In this document: positions 62,301 through 64,000 of the stretch, in pieces | Layout: each line of letters begins with the position of its first letter | Position numbering within the stretch: position 1 is the stretch's first letter | Assembly (NCBI RefSeq): GCF_000189635.1 | Contig: NW_002476380.1 | Span: 434,001-498,000, forward strand | Direction of reading: 5' to 3' | Length of the DNA: 64,000 bases | DNA from: Tetrahymena thermophila SB210 | Lineage: Eukaryota > Ciliophora > Oligohymenophorea > Hymenostomatida > Tetrahymenidae | Made by a program: the position numbers and the translations under genes | The notes under the pieces: model-generated | Database searches by the model: none | What the model was told of the DNA's origin: nothing | The model's input: only the letters and a program-made list of their open reading frames with translations

Positions 62301-64000
62301 TGGAGTTGGAGGAGCTATATCCATAGATGGAACTTCATCATTAACTTTGACTATGACTCTATGTACATTTGACTAGATATTCGCATATAAAAAAGGAGCT
62401 GTATTAGATTTAACATGTGGCTAAGGAGTCTGTAAAAATACCTTTGATTAAAATACAATTTCCAATGTTTTCGCGCCGACAGGAAGTATTTTTAATGGTA
62501 AAAATTTTTAATAAATATTCAAATTCTTTTTAAACAAAATAACCTAATAAAATAGATATTATTTTTCAGTTAAACTAGTTTATTATTTTTACAGCTTTTA
62601 ATAAAAATTTTTTTCTAAAAAAAACCAATAATTGATTTAAAACATTAATTATTTTAAAAATATTTTATTGAATTTTAGTAATTAATTATAAAGTATTTAA
62701 TTTTTATAAAAATAAATATAAATAGTAAAATTAAATAAGCAATCTTAAAGTATCAGCTTTACTAAGAATACATATTCATCTACTCTTACTATTGATAACA
62801 TGATTAATAAATATGCCTATTTCTAATTTGTTGATTCAGAACTTTAGCAGGCTATATCTTAGTTTTATATAATGTATATCTAAGGAGGAAGCATAACGTT
62901 TGAAGATAACGTTTTTGATGGTGTCAACTATTTGTAAGGTCTTATTTATGCAACAGGAGGGATAATATAATTCAATAGAAATACATTTACAAATTCCAAT
63001 TTTAGATTTACTCCTTTCGTTTATTTTTACAAACAAGGAATCACATAATTTACTACTACTGTAATATAAAATATAAAAGAATGTGTTGATTGCTAACCTC
63101 AAAACAATTAATTATATTTTTTAACTAATTACACATTAACTAACTTCAATAACTTTTTCCTCATAGAGAGCTCAACTTAGAGTGTACAGATAAATGATAT
63201 TACAATTTAAAATGTAGTATGCTCAAAATGTACTTAAGGTATTCTTGGTTTTTAATCAAGCTAAAAACCTGTTTAAATTTAAGGAGGAAAAATTGAAAAT
63301 AATGTATCTAACTAGGGCTCCATATATATTGGAGGTAGCCCAAACTCCTCATCTAGAATTTTATCTTCTTAATAAAATTTAGCAGGTACATAATTCACAA
63401 TTAATAACATAGCTTTTTAGTAAAATACAGCAAATTTAGGTGGAGCAATATATGTATCATATAATAATCTTTAGCTCATATCTTGCACTACTATTTAGTA
63501 AAATACTGCAGCATAAGGAGGTGCAATATATTTCTTAACTTCAGACTCTAATCCAAATACTCTTATCTTATAATCTTCTACTATTAGTAAAAATTAAGCA
63601 AAAATAGGTGGAGGCATAAAAATAATAGGAAGTAAATTTATTTTATTTTTTTTAATCAAATTAATTAATATTTATTATTTAAAATAAAGCCTTCCCGTAA
63701 TTATTATAGAACTCTGTTGTTAATTAAAATACTGCTTCAGTTTCAGGTAAAGACTTGACAAGCTATCCTACAGGATTAAAGGTTTATTAAAATAAAGTTT
63801 CTAAACCTTATGATTCAAGCAAAGGGGCTGTTCTATTGAATTAATGGTCACCTGGAGTTTCAGTGGATTAAGAATTATTTATCTATTTAACTGGAGAAGA
63901 TGGTAAAATTTAAAAATTAGACTCTGGATAAACGGCTACTTTAACAGTTTCATTAAATTATCCTTCAAATTCGCAAATACCTCCTTTGGCTAAAATAACA
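56348..64000 (+). CDS. Very large secreted Cys-rich (furin-like) and beta-helix-like protein, 3' end outside window
   Basis: About 2100 residues are present and the frame is still open at 64000. The signal peptide is MNYYLLLILIWYSFLG. Up to ~residue 850 the protein is cysteine-rich, with furin-like CxxC repeats such as CPSNCGSCIDQNTCVTCKFG, CPINCSVCNSATQCLTCSDG and CAFCKYGTSQ. After that, repeated Asn/Ser/Ile-rich strands with GGAIY-type turns (DQGGAIYIK, GVGGAISID, NLGGAIYVS, AQGGAIYFL) resemble a right-handed beta-helix. Introns: 56455-56529, 56698-56772, 57478-57555, 58372-58432, 58543-58654, 58823-58886, 59710-59914, 61117-61187, 61502-61629, 62498-62725 and 63632-63689. Two more stretches, 56845-56907 and 57724-57834, may be introns, but they are multiples of three and lack TGA. 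Ciliates carry many such giant surface proteins, often with C-terminal membrane helices; those would lie beyond the window. Function unknown. Confidence 0.8.

Overview
The window is nuclear DNA of a ciliate, most likely Tetrahymena thermophila or a close relative. The sequence is very AT-rich. Every convincing reading frame is crossed by in-frame TAA and TAG read as glutamine, and only TGA works as a stop. Introns are short GT...AG, mostly 46-120 nt with a few of 200-760 nt. Intergenic DNA is long and close to pure A/T. Because standard-code frames are cut at every Gln codon, genes here were rebuilt by hand from homology, TGA position and intron phase. Nine full-length multi-exon or single-exon models close exactly in frame.

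Layout. 1-932 (+): 3' end of the proteasome subunit RPN1. 2070-2459 (+): ubiquitin-eL40 fusion. 4795-9711 (+): protein with cyclic-nucleotide-binding folds and a long Q/N/S-rich tail. 10522-16909 (+): ~2000-residue coiled-coil, Q/N-rich protein. 18637-22061 (-): V-ATPase catalytic subunit A. 23605-26778 (-): intronless 1057-residue N/Q/S-rich protein of unknown role. 28167-29852 (+): secreted Tectonic-like protein. 30251-30556 (+): small TIM chaperone. 30917-32963 (-): SHIPPO/STPGR protein with 12 PGPG-type repeats. 33736-35862 (-): unnamed, apparently highly expressed, RRM-like and charged-tail protein. 36704-38251 (+): PhoD-like metallophosphatase with signal peptide and C-terminal anchor. 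39084-41013 (-): leucine-rich-repeat protein ending in ten lysines. About 41760-54450: a 12.7 kb tandem array on the minus strand. 56348 to the window end (+): very large secreted cysteine-rich/beta-helix protein, running off the edge.

The array is the most distinctive item. It holds three intact genes of about 340 residues, one frameshifted copy, one 5' fragment and two places where flanking DNA is present but the gene is gone. The proteins have the layout of pepsin-family (A1) aspartic proteases, but both catalytic Asp-Thr/Ser-Gly sites are replaced in all copies. The N-terminal part varies between copies while the C-terminal part is nearly invariant. I read them as a family of secreted pseudoproteases undergoing birth, death and probably homogenisation.

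The other genes show no operon-like arrangement. Housekeeping genes (RPN1, ubiquitin-eL40, V-ATPase A, small TIM) lie among proteins that are plausibly ciliary or cortical (Tectonic-like, STPGR, coiled-coil, LRR) and secreted or surface proteins. No tRNA, rRNA, transposase or CRISPR array was recognised.
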